Positions 1-8,921 are shown, counted from the first letter of the stretch. The stretch is DNA of 64,000 nucleotides from an uncultured Bacteroides sp. (GCA_949294185.1 CASFGA010000010.1:1-64000); one strand, 5' to 3'. Notes: generated by a model not told the origin, from the letters alone. Program-made: numbers and translations.

Positions 1-32
1 GACCGGACCGCCTTCCCTCCGGAAAGCGGGTG

Positions 33-63
33 CAAAGATACGCACTCATGCGGAACGGGCAAA
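33..63 (-). promoter_or_regulatory. Bacteroidetes-type promoter reading leftward out of the window
   Basis: On the minus strand TTTG (60-63) is followed after 19 nt by TATCTTTG (33-40). This is a perfect match to the Bacteroides -33/-7 pattern. It should drive a minus-strand gene whose start lies left of position 1. The promoter is read from sequence; the gene it serves cannot be seen. Confidence 0.6.
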
Positions 64-306
64 CAAAACAAGGGACTTTTTTTGAAGAAAATCAGGGAAG
101 ACAGGCAAAACCGCTGTCACACAGGACAATACACAGAGGAAATCATCCGGGGAAAAGAAGGAAGGGAAGGAAACGGACACATCTATTATATTATATATAC
201 GCACGGAAGACGAAGGGAACGGGAGCGGAAGGGAACGGATACAGGCACGGAAAGACGGAATCCGGGACGAAAGGGATGGGAAAAGGACGGAACAGGCAAG
301 AAACAT
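64..306. other. Purine-rich intergenic region
   Basis: No credible gene is seen here. From about 120 to 305 the plus strand is strongly purine-biased, with many GGAA and GGGA runs. An 11-bp direct repeat, GAAGGGAACGG, lies at 212-222 and 228-238. An AT-rich TATATTATA stretch lies at 185-200. Open frames on both strands are low-complexity by-products of the bias. The region is downstream of upp and upstream of a leftward gene. Confidence 0.5.
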
Positions 307-960
307 TTATTCTTTCTCGCCAAAGCACAAATCACCGGCATCCCCCAATCCTGGTACAATATACGAATGAATATTCAACTCTGGGTCTATAGCAGCGCAC
401 CATACCGTAGTCTTCTCTTGCGGAAATACATTCTGAAGATGCTCAATGGCCTGCCGACTTGCAATTACTGAAGCTATATGAATCCACTCAGGCTCCCCCC
501 TTGTCAATAAAGCTTCATAAGCATACTCCATCGAAGTTCCTGTAGCCAACATCGTATCGGTTAGTATCAAAATCTTCCCATCCAACCGTGGAGTCGCAAT
601 ATATTCAATATGAATATCAAAATGAGCCTCATCCACATATTTGCGATAGGCAGAAACAAATGCATTTTCAGCCTTATCAAAATAATTCAGGAAACCCTGA
701 TGGAGGGGTAACCCCGCACGCAAAATGGTGGCTATAACCAAATTCTTATCCGGCACCCTTTCTGTAGCAACCGACAGAGGAGTCTTTACCGCCAAAGAAT
801 GATATGGCAAGTCCCGGCTTATCTCATAAGCCATAATTTCACCGATACGTTCAATATTACGACGAAACCGCAAACTATCATGTTGTATACTAACATCACG
901 CATTTCCGCCAGGAACTGGTTCAACAAGCTGTCATACTGACTAAAATTGACTATTTTCAT
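307..960 (-). CDS. upp: Uracil phosphoribosyltransferase
   Basis: Cytosolic pyrimidine-salvage enzyme: uracil plus PRPP gives UMP and pyrophosphate. The 217-residue protein shows the family pattern: an ATILRAGLPL segment near residue 90, the PRPP-binding loop ILTDTMLATGTSM around residue 130, and the C-terminal uracil-binding YIVPGLGDAGDLCFG. The start at 960 is preferred over an in-frame upstream start at 1017, because the extra 19 hydrophobic residues are absent from the family and MKIVNFSQ is a normal beginning. It is divergent from pckA, with about 260 bp between the two starts. Confidence 0.93.
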   Translation of the reverse strand: MKIVNFSQYDSLLNQFLAEMRDVSIQHDSLRFRRNIERIGEIMAYEISRDLPYHSLAVKTPLSVATERVPDKNLVIATILRAGLPLHQGFLNYFDKAENAFVSAYRKYVDEAHFDIHIEYIATPRLDGKILILTDTMLATGTSMEYAYEALLTRGEPEWIHIASVIASRQAIEHLQNVFPQEKTTVWCAAIDPELNIHSYIVPGLGDAGDLCFGEKE

Positions 961-1087
961 AAGCAAATCCAATAAAGAAGTTCTTGCAAAGAAACAAAAT
1001 AAAAAGGGATTTGCCATGTAGAATTTACAAATTTGTTATACAAGTATAAATCTTTTCCTATTACGGAAATTTTTCAATAATAACTTC

Positions 1088-1116
1088 TTTGATTTAAAAA
1101 TAAACCACTATTTTTG
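1088..1116 (+). promoter_or_regulatory. Promoter of pckA
   Basis: TTTG (1088-1091) and TATTTTTG (1109-1116) are separated by 17 nt, slightly short of the usual 19-21. Transcription would begin near 1122 and leave a leader of about 100 nt before the pckA start at 1221. The promoter looks intact although the gene is broken. Confidence 0.55.
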
Positions 1117-1220
1117 TAGCGCTGAAAACAAGGGAGTGTTTAAAAACATCTTTTGCGAACAAGCATTATTGAAACGCAATTAAACATTTGATATAAACAA
1201 CCAAATTAATCATTTGAACA

Positions 1221-2832
1221 ATGGCAAATTTAGATTTAAGCAAGTACGGTATTACCGATGTGAAGGAAATCCTCCACAACCCTTCTTATGAAGTATTGTT
1301 CGCTGAAGAGACTAAAGAAAGCCTCGAAGGCTATGAAAAAGGTCAGGTAACTGAACTGGGCGCTGTAAACTATTTATACGGGTCGTTCACCTAAAGACAA
1401 ATTCTTTGTATATAACGAAGCAAGCAAAGACACTGTATGGTGGACTTCTGACGAATATAAGAACGATAACAAACCTTGCTCTGAAGAAGCATGGGCTGAT
1501 TTGAAGGCAAAAGCAGTAAAGCAGTTGAGCGGCAAACGTCTGTTCGTTATGGATACTTTCTGCGGTGCCAACCCTGCTACTCGCCTGAAAGTTCGTTTCA
1601 TCATGGAAGTTGCATGGCAGGCTCACTTCGTAAAGAACATGTTCATCCGTCCGACTGAAGAAGAACTGGCTAACTACGGCGAACCTGACTTCGTATCATT
1701 CAACGCTGCTAAGGCTAAAGTTGAAAACTACAAAGAACTGGGCCTGAACTCTGAAACAGCTACTGTATTCAACCTGAAGACCAACGAACAAGTTATCCTG
1801 AACACTTGGTACGGCGGTGAGATGAAGAAGGGTATCTTCTCTATCATGAACTACCTGAACCCGTTGCGCGGCATCGCTTCTATGCACTGCTCTGCCAACA
1901 CTAACATGGAAGGTACTGACACTGCTATCTTCTTCGGTCTGTCTGGTACAGGTAAGACTACTTTGTCAACTGACCCGAAGCGTCTGCTGATCGGTGATGA
2001 CGAACACGGATGGGATGACGAAGGTGTATTCAACTACGAAGGTGGTTGCTACGCTAAGGTTATCAACTTGGATAAAGAATCAGAACCGGATGAATCAGAA
2101 CCGGATATCTACAATGCCATCAAGCGCGACGCTTTGTTGGAAAACGTTACAGTTGACGCTGCCGGTAAGATTGACTTCGCTGACAAGAGCGTAACAGAAA
2201 ACACCCGTGTTTCTTATCCGATCTACCACATCAACAACATCGTTAAGCCGGTATCTAAAGGCCCTCACGCTCATCAGGTAATCTTCTTGTCTGCTGATGC
2301 ATTCGGTGTATTGCCTCCGGTATCTATCCTGAGCGCAGAACAGGCAAAATATTACTTCTTGTCTGGATTTACTGCCAAGTTGGCCGGAACAGAACGTGGT
2401 ATTACTGAACCGACTCCGACATTCTCAGCTTGCTTCGGTGCTGCATTCTTGAGCCTGCACCCGACTAAATACGCTGAAGAACTGGTTAAGAAGATGGAAA
2501 AGGTTGGTGCTAAGGCATACTTGGTTAACACTGGTTGGAACGGTACAGGCAAGCGTATCTCTATCCGCGACACTCGTGGTATCATCGACGCTATCTTGGA
2601 CGGCTCTATCGACAAGGCTCCGACTAAGACTATCCCGTACTTCGACTTCGTTGTTCCGACTGAATTGCCGGGCGTAGATCCGAAGATTCTTGACCCGCGC
2701 GACACTTACGACTGCGCTTGCAAGTGGGAAGAAAAAGCTAAAGACTTGGCTGGTCGCTTCATCAAGAACTTTGCTAAGTTCGAAGGAAACGAAGCAGGAA
2801 AGGCTTTGGTTGCTGCCGGTCCGAAGTTGTAA
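1221..2832 (+). pseudogene. pckA: Phosphoenolpyruvate carboxykinase (ATP), frameshifted
   Basis: The intact enzyme converts oxaloacetate plus ATP to PEP and CO2; in Bacteroides it mainly runs in reverse to make oxaloacetate for the succinate pathway. Frame 1 runs from ATG 1221 to the N of GAVN (codon 50, ending 1370), then meets a stop at 1392-1394 after 57 codons. The rest of the protein continues in another frame from 1372 ([10 protein letters not shown]) to 2832. Family members read GAVN-V-x-T-G-[IV]-YTGRSPK here, so about 11 nt are missing. A second lesion, a 15-bp tandem duplication, adds ESEPD after LDKESEPD. The remainder is well conserved: the kinase loop [18 protein letters not shown] and [10 protein letters not shown]. 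Codon use is that of a highly expressed gene, so the loss looks recent. A sequencing or assembly error is possible. Confidence 0.85.
2077..2106 (+). repeat. 15-bp perfect tandem duplication inside pckA
   Basis: GAATCAGAACCGGAT occurs twice without a gap (2077-2091 and 2092-2106). It encodes ESEPD twice, where PEPCKs have a single [EA]-[SA]-EP-[DE] before the IYNAIKRDA segment. It keeps frame but inserts five residues in a conserved part of the catalytic domain. Confidence 0.9.
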
Positions 2833-2860
2833 TCAAAACTTACAAAAACCTAAATATAAA

Positions 2861-2890
2861 GCGGTTCTCTTTGCGAGAACCGCTTTTTTT
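2861..2890 (+). terminator. Rho-independent terminator after pckA
   Basis: A perfect 9-bp stem, GCGGTTCTC (2861-2869) with GAGAACCGC (2875-2883), has a 5-nt loop and is followed by seven T residues. It lies 28 nt after the pckA stop and ends pckA transcription before the nitroreductase gene. Confidence 0.88.
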
Positions 2891-2922
2891 GTATCTTTAC
2901 GTGGAAATCAAACAATAAAACC

Positions 2923-3573
2923 ATGAAACGACTAAAACAGGCAGCCATGGCTGCAATTCTCCTGCCCCTCATGGCATGCGGAGGAAACAGTACACAACAA
3001 TCACAACCGGCCGACGACACCGCTACAGTCAGCAAAAACCAGGTTATCGAGACCATCATGTCGCGCCGAAGCATCCGCCAGTACAAGCCACAGGCCGTAG
3101 AACGGGAAAAGATGCAGACCATCGTGGAATGCGGCATCAATGCGCCCAACGGACAAAACAAGCAATCGTGGGCCATCCGGGTAGTAGACAATCCGGAATA
3201 CATCAACGGCATCACAGAAGTCTACAAGAAAGCCAATCCGAAAGCCGCCGAAGACCCGTCGTTCAAGAACATGTTCCGCAATGCACCTACCGTTGTGTTC
3301 ATTGCACACGACCCTGCCTACGACATGTCGCAGATAGACTGCGGGCTGCTGGGAGAAAACATGATTCTTTCCGCATGGTCTATGGGTATCGGTTCCTGCT
3401 GCTTGGGCGGCCCGATACGCTTTATGAACACCGACCCGGCAGCAGCCGAATATCTGAAGCGTCTGGAATTCCCCGAAGGCTACAAGCTGCTGTATTGCAT
3501 CGCCTTCGGATATCCGGATGAAAGCCCGGCAGCCAAGCCCCGTGACATGCAGAAAGTAAAATTCATTGACTGA
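2923..3573 (+). CDS. Nitroreductase-family lipoprotein
   Basis: FMN-dependent nitroreductase-fold protein of 216 residues. The N-terminus is a lipoprotein signal: KRLK, a hydrophobic stretch, then LMAC with Cys19. A Ser/Thr/Gln-rich linker follows. The nitroreductase domain starts near residue 45 with the flavin-binding SRRSIRQYKP motif, and continues with APNGQNKQSW and GSCCLGGP. Lipidated nitroreductases are common in Bacteroidales; most members are cytosolic, so this one probably acts on the periplasmic side of a membrane. The substrate is not predictable. It is a single gene between two terminators, starting 33 nt after the pckA terminator. Confidence 0.85.
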   Translation: MKRLKQAAMAAILLPLMACGGNSTQQSQPADDTATVSKNQVIETIMSRRSIRQYKPQAVEREKMQTIVECGINAPNGQNKQSWAIRVVDNPEYINGITEVYKKANPKAAEDPSFKNMFRNAPTVVFIAHDPAYDMSQIDCGLLGENMILSAWSMGIGSCCLGGPIRFMNTDPAAAEYLKRLEFPEGYKLLYCIAFGYPDESPAAKPRDMQKVKFID

Positions 3574-3701
3574 CGAAAAGCCTGATGCACTTCTTTCCCT
3601 GAAAATGCCGCGGCCATACTCAGCCACAAAAGCTCAAACATCCAGCGGGAAGAAAGCGACATCCGGATTCGCAGCCTCAGATATTGAAAGACAAGGCATA
3701 A

Positions 3702-3756
3702 AAAGGCGGACAATGAAACCCGCAACAGGTATTGCACGGTTTCATCGTCCGCCTTT
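3702..3756. terminator. Bidirectional terminator between nitroreductase and RNase H genes
   Basis: A long stem pairs AAAGGCGGAC (3702-3711) with GTCCGCCTTT (3747-3756) and, after one mismatch, ATGAAACC (3713-3720) with GGTTTCAT (3738-3745). The two flanking genes converge on it, so it likely serves both. Confidence 0.75.
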
Positions 3757-3794
3757 CCACATCAGCAAACGCTTCTTTAAAATGCCCGAAGCCT

Positions 3795-4412
3795 CTATTT
3801 CCGGCCGAAATCGGCAGGAATCTCCCCCCACCGTTCGGTTTCCCATTTCAGAAGAGGAATGGTATACGTATTCTCCTTCAACCAATTCTCAGCCCGGGCA
3901 ATCAATTGAAACAATTCTTCTGTGCGTACATTACGCTCCAACTTCGTCTTACACTTCTTCTGCTTCACCCAGAGCAAGGCATTACGGCTGTCTGAATAGA
4001 CCGGCATGTTAAGATTCTTCTTTTTCAACAAAGCCAGGCCGTGCACGATAGCCAGAAATTCACCGATATTGTTCGTGCCATATACCGGGCCGAAATGAAA
4101 AACCTCCTGCCCGGTGAGCAGATATACCCCCCGATATTCCATCGGACCCGGATTCCCGCTACAGGCAGCATCCACCACCAGACAATTACGATCAAATCCT
4201 TCCGGCAGTGAAAGCCCGACATTCTCCGTCTTTCTTGTGGAAAAGACGAGGTGTGCCGGCATCGAAAAAGCCCTTTCCGCCTCCTCGCGTGTATCAAACG
4301 ACTTGAAAATCGCCCCCTGATAGTTTTTCACCTGCAATTGACAGTCCGTCCACGAAGAATAAACCCCCGGACTAACCCCTTTCCATACCGTATAGAATTT
4401 CTTTTTTGCCAT
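3795..4412 (-). CDS. rnhA: Ribonuclease HI with N-terminal viroplasmin-type domain
   Basis: Endonuclease that cuts RNA in RNA-DNA hybrids. The 205-residue protein begins with a caulimovirus viroplasmin/RNase H1 hybrid-binding domain (FYTVWKGVSPGVYSSWTDCQ, about residues 6-45). The RNase H fold follows from about residue 93. The four acidic catalytic residues are visible: VVDAACSGNPG, NNIGEFLAI, VYSDSRNAL and, near the end, IPADFGRK. The start at 4412 (MAKKKFY) is chosen over an in-frame start at 4472 because the family begins just before KFYTVWKG. It lies 94 bp downstream of argS on the same strand. Confidence 0.9.
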   Translation of the reverse strand: MAKKKFYTVWKGVSPGVYSSWTDCQLQVKNYQGAIFKSFDTREEAERAFSMPAHLVFSTRKTENVGLSLPEGFDRNCLVVDAACSGNPGPMEYRGVYLLTGQEVFHFGPVYGTNNIGEFLAIVHGLALLKKKNLNMPVYSDSRNALLWVKQKKCKTKLERNVRTEELFQLIARAENWLKENTYTIPLLKWETERWGEIPADFGRK

Positions 4413-4506
4413 AATCCCCCGATAAAAGATTGAGAATGAAAAATGAACAATCTCCTGATGGAAATTCTTCATCCCCCATTCTCAACCTCCGTTCGCATTC
4501 TTATCC

Positions 4507-6300
4507 TTACATTCTTTCCGGCACCTCAATGCCCAACAGTCCCATCGCCAGTTTCACTATCTTCCCCACGTTCTGGCTCAGTGCAAGGCGGAACACCTTC
4601 AGCGCCTCATTTTCCTCACGCAGGATACTGAAATCATGATAGAACTGATTATATTCTTTCACCAGATCATAAGCATAATTTGCAAGGACAGAAGGATTAT
4701 AATCCGTTCCGGCCTGTTCCACCACTCCCGTAAAGTCGGCAAGCATCTGCACCAGCCCCTCTTCTTTCACGCTCAGCTCCACTCCCGTCGGGACAGCCTG
4801 CGGAATAACGATTCCGTTTTCGGCAGCCTTGCGCAAAATAGACTGGATACGCGCATAAGTATACTGGATGAACGGCCCCGTATTCCCGTTGAAATCGATT
4901 GATTCCTTCGGATTAAATGTCATGTTCTTACGGGCATCCACCTTCAGGATGAAATATTTCAAGGCACCCAGTCCCACGATGCGGGCTATGTCGGCCGCCT
5001 CTTCCTTCGTCAGTCCGTCGAGTTTTCCCAACTCGCTGCTCGTTTCCTTCGCCGTCTCTATCATGGCTTCCATCAGGTCGTCTGCATCCACCACCGTCCC
5101 TTCACGGCTCTTCATCTTTCCTTCCGGCAGTTCCACCATCCCGTATGAGAAGTGAACAAGTCCTTTTCCCCAGTCAAAGCCCAGCTTGTCAAGCAGGATA
5201 GACAAAACCTGGAAATGATAGTTCTGTTCGTTGCCCACCACATAAATCATCTTGTCTATCGGATAATCGGCGAAACGCTGCTCGGCCGTACCGATATCCT
5301 GCGTCATATAGACAGAAGTCCCGTCTGCACGGAGCAGAAGCTTCTGGTCAAGCCCTTCGGGAGTCAGGTCAGCCCATACCGAACCGTCTTCCTTACGATA
5401 GAAAAGTCCCTTCTCCAGTCCTTCCAGCACCTTCTTCTTGCCTTCCAGATAGGTATTCGATTCATAGTATATCTTGTCAAAGCTTACGCCCATCATCTTG
5501 TAAGTCTCATCAAAACCGGCATAAACCCATCCGTTCATCTTCTTCCAGAGCGCGCGCACCTCCTCATCGCCCGCTTCCCACCTGCGAAGCATCTCCCGGG
5601 CCTCTTGCATCAGCGGCGACTGGGCTTCAGCTTCCTCTTTGCTCAGTCCCTTCTCCATCAGTTCGGCCACTTCAGCCTTATAATGCTTGTCAAAAGCCAC
5701 ATAATAGTCGCCCACCAGATGGTCTCCCTTCTTTCCCGAAGACTCCGGAGTCTCTCCATTTCCATATTTCAGCCAGGCAAGCATGGATTTGCATATATGG
5801 ATTCCGCGGTCATTGACTATGTTTGTCTTGATTACCTTATTGCCGTTGGCCGCCATGATATTGGCCAAAGCATTTCCCAACAGATTGTTGCGCACATGCC
5901 CCAGATGAAGCGGCTTGTTCGTATTGGGAGAAGAATATTCAATCATCACCAGCGGCGCATCCGCAGCTGCCTCCCTGATTCCCCACCGGCAGTCGGCATG
6001 GATACGGTTCAGCAGTTCCACCCACACATCCGAAGCAACCGTCAGGTTCAAGAAGCCCTTGATTACATTATAGGCGGCCACAGTCGGCTCGTTCTGCTTC
6101 AGATATTCGCCAACCTCCTGTGCGGTCTGTTCCGGCCCCTTCTTCGAAATCTTCAGGAAAGGGAACACCACCAGCGTAAGATGCCCTTCAAATTCCTTTT
6201 TTGTCTTTTGTATCTGTACCATCTTGGCGGGAACATCCGCGCCATACAGTTCCTTTACGCCCTTCAGGACGGATTCGGTCAGTTTGTCTTCTATCTTCAT
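4507..6300 (-). CDS. argS: Arginyl-tRNA synthetase
   Basis: Class I aminoacyl-tRNA synthetase, 597 residues, that charges tRNA-Arg with arginine in the cytosol. The N-terminal additional domain (about residues 1-105) recognises the tRNA. The catalytic domain carries the HIGH signature as PLHLGHVRN near residue 131, with SSPNTNKPLH just before it. The KMSKS-equivalent loop is EGKMKSREGTVV. The C-terminal helical anticodon-binding domain ends in LLGIEVPERM. Length and architecture are normal for Bacteroidetes ArgRS. Confidence 0.97.
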   Translation of the reverse strand: MKIEDKLTESVLKGVKELYGADVPAKMVQIQKTKKEFEGHLTLVVFPFLKISKKGPEQTAQEVGEYLKQNEPTVAAYNVIKGFLNLTVASDVWVELLNRIHADCRWGIREAAADAPLVMIEYSSPNTNKPLHLGHVRNNLLGNALANIMAANGNKVIKTNIVNDRGIHICKSMLAWLKYGNGETPESSGKKGDHLVGDYYVAFDKHYKAEVAELMEKGLSKEEAEAQSPLMQEAREMLRRWEAGDEEVRALWKKMNGWVYAGFDETYKMMGVSFDKIYYESNTYLEGKKKVLEGLEKGLFYRKEDGSVWADLTPEGLDQKLLLRADGTSVYMTQDIGTAEQRFADYPIDKMIYVVGNEQNYHFQVLSILLDKLGFDWGKGLVHFSYGMVELPEGKMKSREGTVVDADDLMEAMIETAKETSSELGKLDGLTKEEAADIARIVGLGALKYFILKVDARKNMTFNPKESIDFNGNTGPFIQYTYARIQSILRKAAENGIVIPQAVPTGVELSVKEEGLVQMLADFTGVVEQAGTDYNPSVLANYAYDLVKEYNQFYHDFSILREENEALKVFRLALSQNVGKIVKLAMGLLGIEVPERM

Positions 6301-6382
6301 GCGCTTATATAATGTTATTTTATCATTTACATTCTCATCGGATGCGCAAAGATAGTGATTTCGAGCGAAGTTCTCCTCATTA

Positions 6383-6736
6383 TTATTCCAGTTTCTTTCG
6401 CCATACAGACGGAGATACTCCCTCTTTCAGCTTGAACTGCTTGCTGAAATGCGCCAGGTCGGCAAATCCGACCTGTGTCGCTATCTCGGCCAGACTATAT
6501 TCTGCCGACTCCATCCTGCTCTTTGCCTCCTCTACCCGCAGTTCGTTTACCCATCTGTTGAAATTTTTGCCGTAAGTGTCATTGATGAAATTGGACAGAT
6601 AAGTACGGTTAACCCCTACAGACTTGCTCAAAGCCTGTATGGTCAACCCCAAACAAAGAAAGCCTTTGCGTTTTTCCCATTCTTCAAGCTTTTTCCTTAT
6701 CAGCAGATAAGTTTTATCTCCCAGTCGTATACTCAT
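6383..6736 (-). CDS. Stand-alone AraC-type DNA-binding protein
   Basis: 117 residues, consisting almost entirely of an AraC/XylS double helix-turn-helix. The first HTH is around GLTIQALSKSVGVNRTYLS, with linker NFNRWVNELRVEEAK, and the second around YSLAEIATQVGFADLAHFSK, ending SPSVWRKK. In Bacteroides this form of domain (NRTYLSNFIN, WVNELRVEEAK) usually ends larger regulators with an N-terminal membrane or sensor part. Here an in-frame stop lies 21 nt upstream of the ATG and no sensor is encoded nearby. It may be a genuine small regulator or the remnant of a larger one. A -7-like TATCTTAG with upstream TTTG lies just before it on the minus strand. Confidence 0.75.
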   Translation of the reverse strand: MSIRLGDKTYLLIRKKLEEWEKRKGFLCLGLTIQALSKSVGVNRTYLSNFINDTYGKNFNRWVNELRVEEAKSRMESAEYSLAEIATQVGFADLAHFSKQFKLKEGVSPSVWRKKLE

Positions 6737-6895
6737 GTGTTTCTCGTATTTGGGAAACTAAGATACGCACAGAAAAGCTTCCGCAAAAAGCCCGAACGGG
6801 CATTTTATGACCAAACAGACCAAAAGTCGGATTATCGGGCACAATTTCAAGTCTATTCGGATTCAGTTTTTCAAAAGCACCGGCCTTTCCGGCAA

Positions 6896-8119
6896 TCAAT
6901 GATAAACCAGTGCCGACAGATAATTTTCCGCAAAGACTTCGTTGGCAATCTCAAGAAGTCCGGCAGATGTCAGGCTTTCTATCCGTCCGAACACCTCGCT
7001 TTTGTCTTCATACCTCCGGTAATGCAGGAAACACTTTCCCATATCAAGCGCATTGTTCTCGAAATTATCCCCGGCCACGCCTATTTGTCCTATAATCTGC
7101 TTCTTCGCCGCAGCAAGCTGCATGACGGTAAGCCGCCGCTCACGCAGACGCTTCAATTCCTTATGCACCAGATCGATGCAGCGTTCCTCGTCTTCCGCAT
7201 CGCATCCGAAATAGATGCAGAAGGTTCCCGTATCGGTATAGGCTGTGAGATTGGATTCCACATTATACACCAGTCCCTTCCGCTCGCGCAATATCACATT
7301 CAGGCGGCTGTTCATCCCCGGGCCGCCCAGGATATTGTTCAGCAGATAAAGTCCCGTCCGGCGTTCGTCGTAGGCATCATATCCCCGTCCGCCTATCATC
7401 ACATGAGACTGATGGGTGCCTTTCTCCATGACAAGCCTGCGCGGCGAATAAGGCAAAGGCTTGCGGCGGACATACCCTTCCACTTCGCCGTAGGGGATAT
7501 CGGAAACGGCACGTTCCACCGTACGCACCACCTTTCTGAAGTCGATGTCGCCCAATACGAAAAAGACCATATTGGCAGGCTTATAATAGCGGGCCACAAA
7601 CCGGCGCGCATCTTCGCTGCGGAAGCTGCGCAGCAATTCCGGTCTGCCCAGAATATTTCTTCCCAGCGCATGCTCCGGATAAATCAGCTCTTCGAAGTCA
7701 TCGAAAATAAGTTCTGACGGACTGTCTTCATAACTGCGGATTTCATCGATTATCACCTCCACCTCCTTGTCTATCTCCGGCTGGGGAAAGACGCTGTGAA
7801 AGACAATGTCGGCAAGCAGCTCCACGGCACGAGAGAAATGCTCCTTCAGAAAGGCACTGTAGATTACGGTCTCCTCCTTATTGGTATAAGCGTTCAGGTC
7901 ACCGCCCACATTCTCCATGCGGTTCAGTATGTGCCAGGCACGCCGTTTCATCGTCCCCTTAAAAATAAGATGCTCCACAAAGTGCGCCATCCCCTGCTCG
8001 CCGTCCAGTTCGTCACGCGTGCCGGCGTCCACGGCAAAGCCGCAATAAGCCACGTTTGTAGGGCTTGGGGCATGAATCAGACGCAGCCCGTTGGACAACG
8101 TAAACGTATTATATGCCAT
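6896..8119 (-). CDS. M16-family zinc metallopeptidase (pitrilysin/processing-peptidase type)
   Basis: A 407-residue zinc peptidase. The inverted zinc motif HxxEH is present as HFVEHLIFKG near residue 50, and the third ligand lies in VEVIIDEI some 75 residues later. The N-terminal M16 domain is followed by the C-terminal M16_C domain (NILGGPGMNSRLNVILRERKGLVYNV, the conserved R-Y region split here as RLNVILRERKGLVY). No signal peptide is seen from the preferred start at 8119 (MAYNTFTL), so it is predicted cytosolic. An in-frame start at 8164 adds 15 polar residues not typical of the family. It is divergent from the LOG-family gene. Confidence 0.9.
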   Translation of the reverse strand: MAYNTFTLSNGLRLIHAPSPTNVAYCGFAVDAGTRDELDGEQGMAHFVEHLIFKGTMKRRAWHILNRMENVGGDLNAYTNKEETVIYSAFLKEHFSRAVELLADIVFHSVFPQPEIDKEVEVIIDEIRSYEDSPSELIFDDFEELIYPEHALGRNILGRPELLRSFRSEDARRFVARYYKPANMVFFVLGDIDFRKVVRTVERAVSDIPYGEVEGYVRRKPLPYSPRRLVMEKGTHQSHVMIGGRGYDAYDERRTGLYLLNNILGGPGMNSRLNVILRERKGLVYNVESNLTAYTDTGTFCIYFGCDAEDEERCIDLVHKELKRLRERRLTVMQLAAAKKQIIGQIGVAGDNFENNALDMGKCFLHYRRYEDKSEVFGRIESLTSAGLLEIANEVFAENYLSALVYH

Positions 8120-8170
8120 CTGCTTTTCTTCTTTATTCTGTTTGTACCGACAAAAATACAACAAATACCT

Positions 8171-8201
8171 TTTGCGCTTTTACTAAAAATGCAGATATTT
8201 G
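8171..8201 (+). promoter_or_regulatory. Promoter of the LOG-family gene
   Basis: TTTG (8171-8174), 19 nt, then GATATTTG (8194-8201), which is one mismatch from TAnnTTTG. It lies about 100 nt upstream of the ATG at 8299. On the other strand a TATTTTTG (8151-8158) may serve the M16 gene, but without a clear -33. Confidence 0.5.
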
Positions 8202-8298
8202 CACTTCAGTTTATTGGTTTCCGGACTTTAGGAATTTTCAAGTCTCAAGAATCCAAGAACAAAGCAAACGACAAACCTTAAAAAGCGAAACAACCCCG

Positions 8299-8835
8299 AT
8301 GAACAAGATAGGAATATTCTGCTCAGCTTCTGACGACATCGCCCCCGTATTCATGGAAAAAGCCCGGGAATTGGGCGCATGGTTAGGGAAAAACCACAAA
8401 TGGCTGGTTTACGGAGGCTCGAACAAAGGACTGATGGAAGCCGTTGCCTGTGAGGCAAAAGCAAACGGAGGAATGCTTATGGGAATTGTTCCGACCAAAT
8501 TGGAAGAAAGAGGAGCGGCAAGCGACCAGCTCGATGTGACCTTCCATACCGTAAATCTGAGCGACCGCAAAGATCTGATGCTCCAAGAGTCGGAAATATT
8601 AGTGGCGCTGCCCGGCGGTGTAGGCACACTCGACGAAGTGTTTCATGTCATGGCTTCCGCCACCATCGGATATCACGACAAGAAAGTAATATTCTACAAC
8701 GTGGAAGGCTTCTGGAACGGGCTGCTGGAATTCTTGAAAGGACTGGAAACACAGCATTTCGCACACCGTCCGCTCAGACACTTTTTTCAGGTGGCCGACT
8801 CGCTGGAGGAGCTTGTGAGCCTGATTGACAAATAA
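8299..8835 (+). CDS. LOG-family protein (TIGR00730 Rossmann fold)
   Basis: 178 residues with the LOG/lysine-decarboxylase-like signatures: YGGSNKGLM near residue 40 and PGGVGTLDE near residue 110. Characterised members are nucleoside 5'-monophosphate phosphoribohydrolases (cytokinin-activating LOG enzymes); bacterial members hydrolyse AMP or related nucleotides. The start at 8299 (MNKIGIFCSAS) is where the fold begins; the open frame extends 62 codons further upstream, but that part overlaps the M16 start and the promoter. The physiological substrate is not known from sequence. Confidence 0.85.
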   Translation: MNKIGIFCSASDDIAPVFMEKARELGAWLGKNHKWLVYGGSNKGLMEAVACEAKANGGMLMGIVPTKLEERGAASDQLDVTFHTVNLSDRKDLMLQESEILVALPGGVGTLDEVFHVMASATIGYHDKKVIFYNVEGFWNGLLEFLKGLETQHFAHRPLRHFFQVADSLEELVSLIDK

Positions 8836-8868
8836 GTGAAAGTCCGGCAACCGAAACCACGGAAATCC

Positions 8869-8921
8869 AAAGCGGGAACCACGCCGGCCCGTCGCCTTAT
8901 CCGTCGTGTCCCCCGCTTTTT
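8869..8921. terminator. Probable bidirectional terminator
   Basis: AAAGCGGG (8869-8876) pairs with CCCGCTTT (8912-8919), with further inner pairing ACCACG/CGTG-like, followed by a short T run. It sits between the convergent LOG and LolD-like genes. Confidence 0.5.

Noticed and set aside
1221..1400. Programmed ribosomal frameshift in pckA
   Set aside because: A programmed shift would keep all residues; here four conserved residues are missing and one nucleotide remains, so it is a deletion. No slippery heptamer is seen at the site.
5152..6312. Long plus-strand open frame over argS
   Set aside because: Antisense to a fully conserved argS; no recognisable protein features.
6449..7717. 422-codon plus-strand open frame
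   Set aside because: Antisense to both the AraC-domain gene and the M16 peptidase gene and crosses their intergenic gap; no family pattern.
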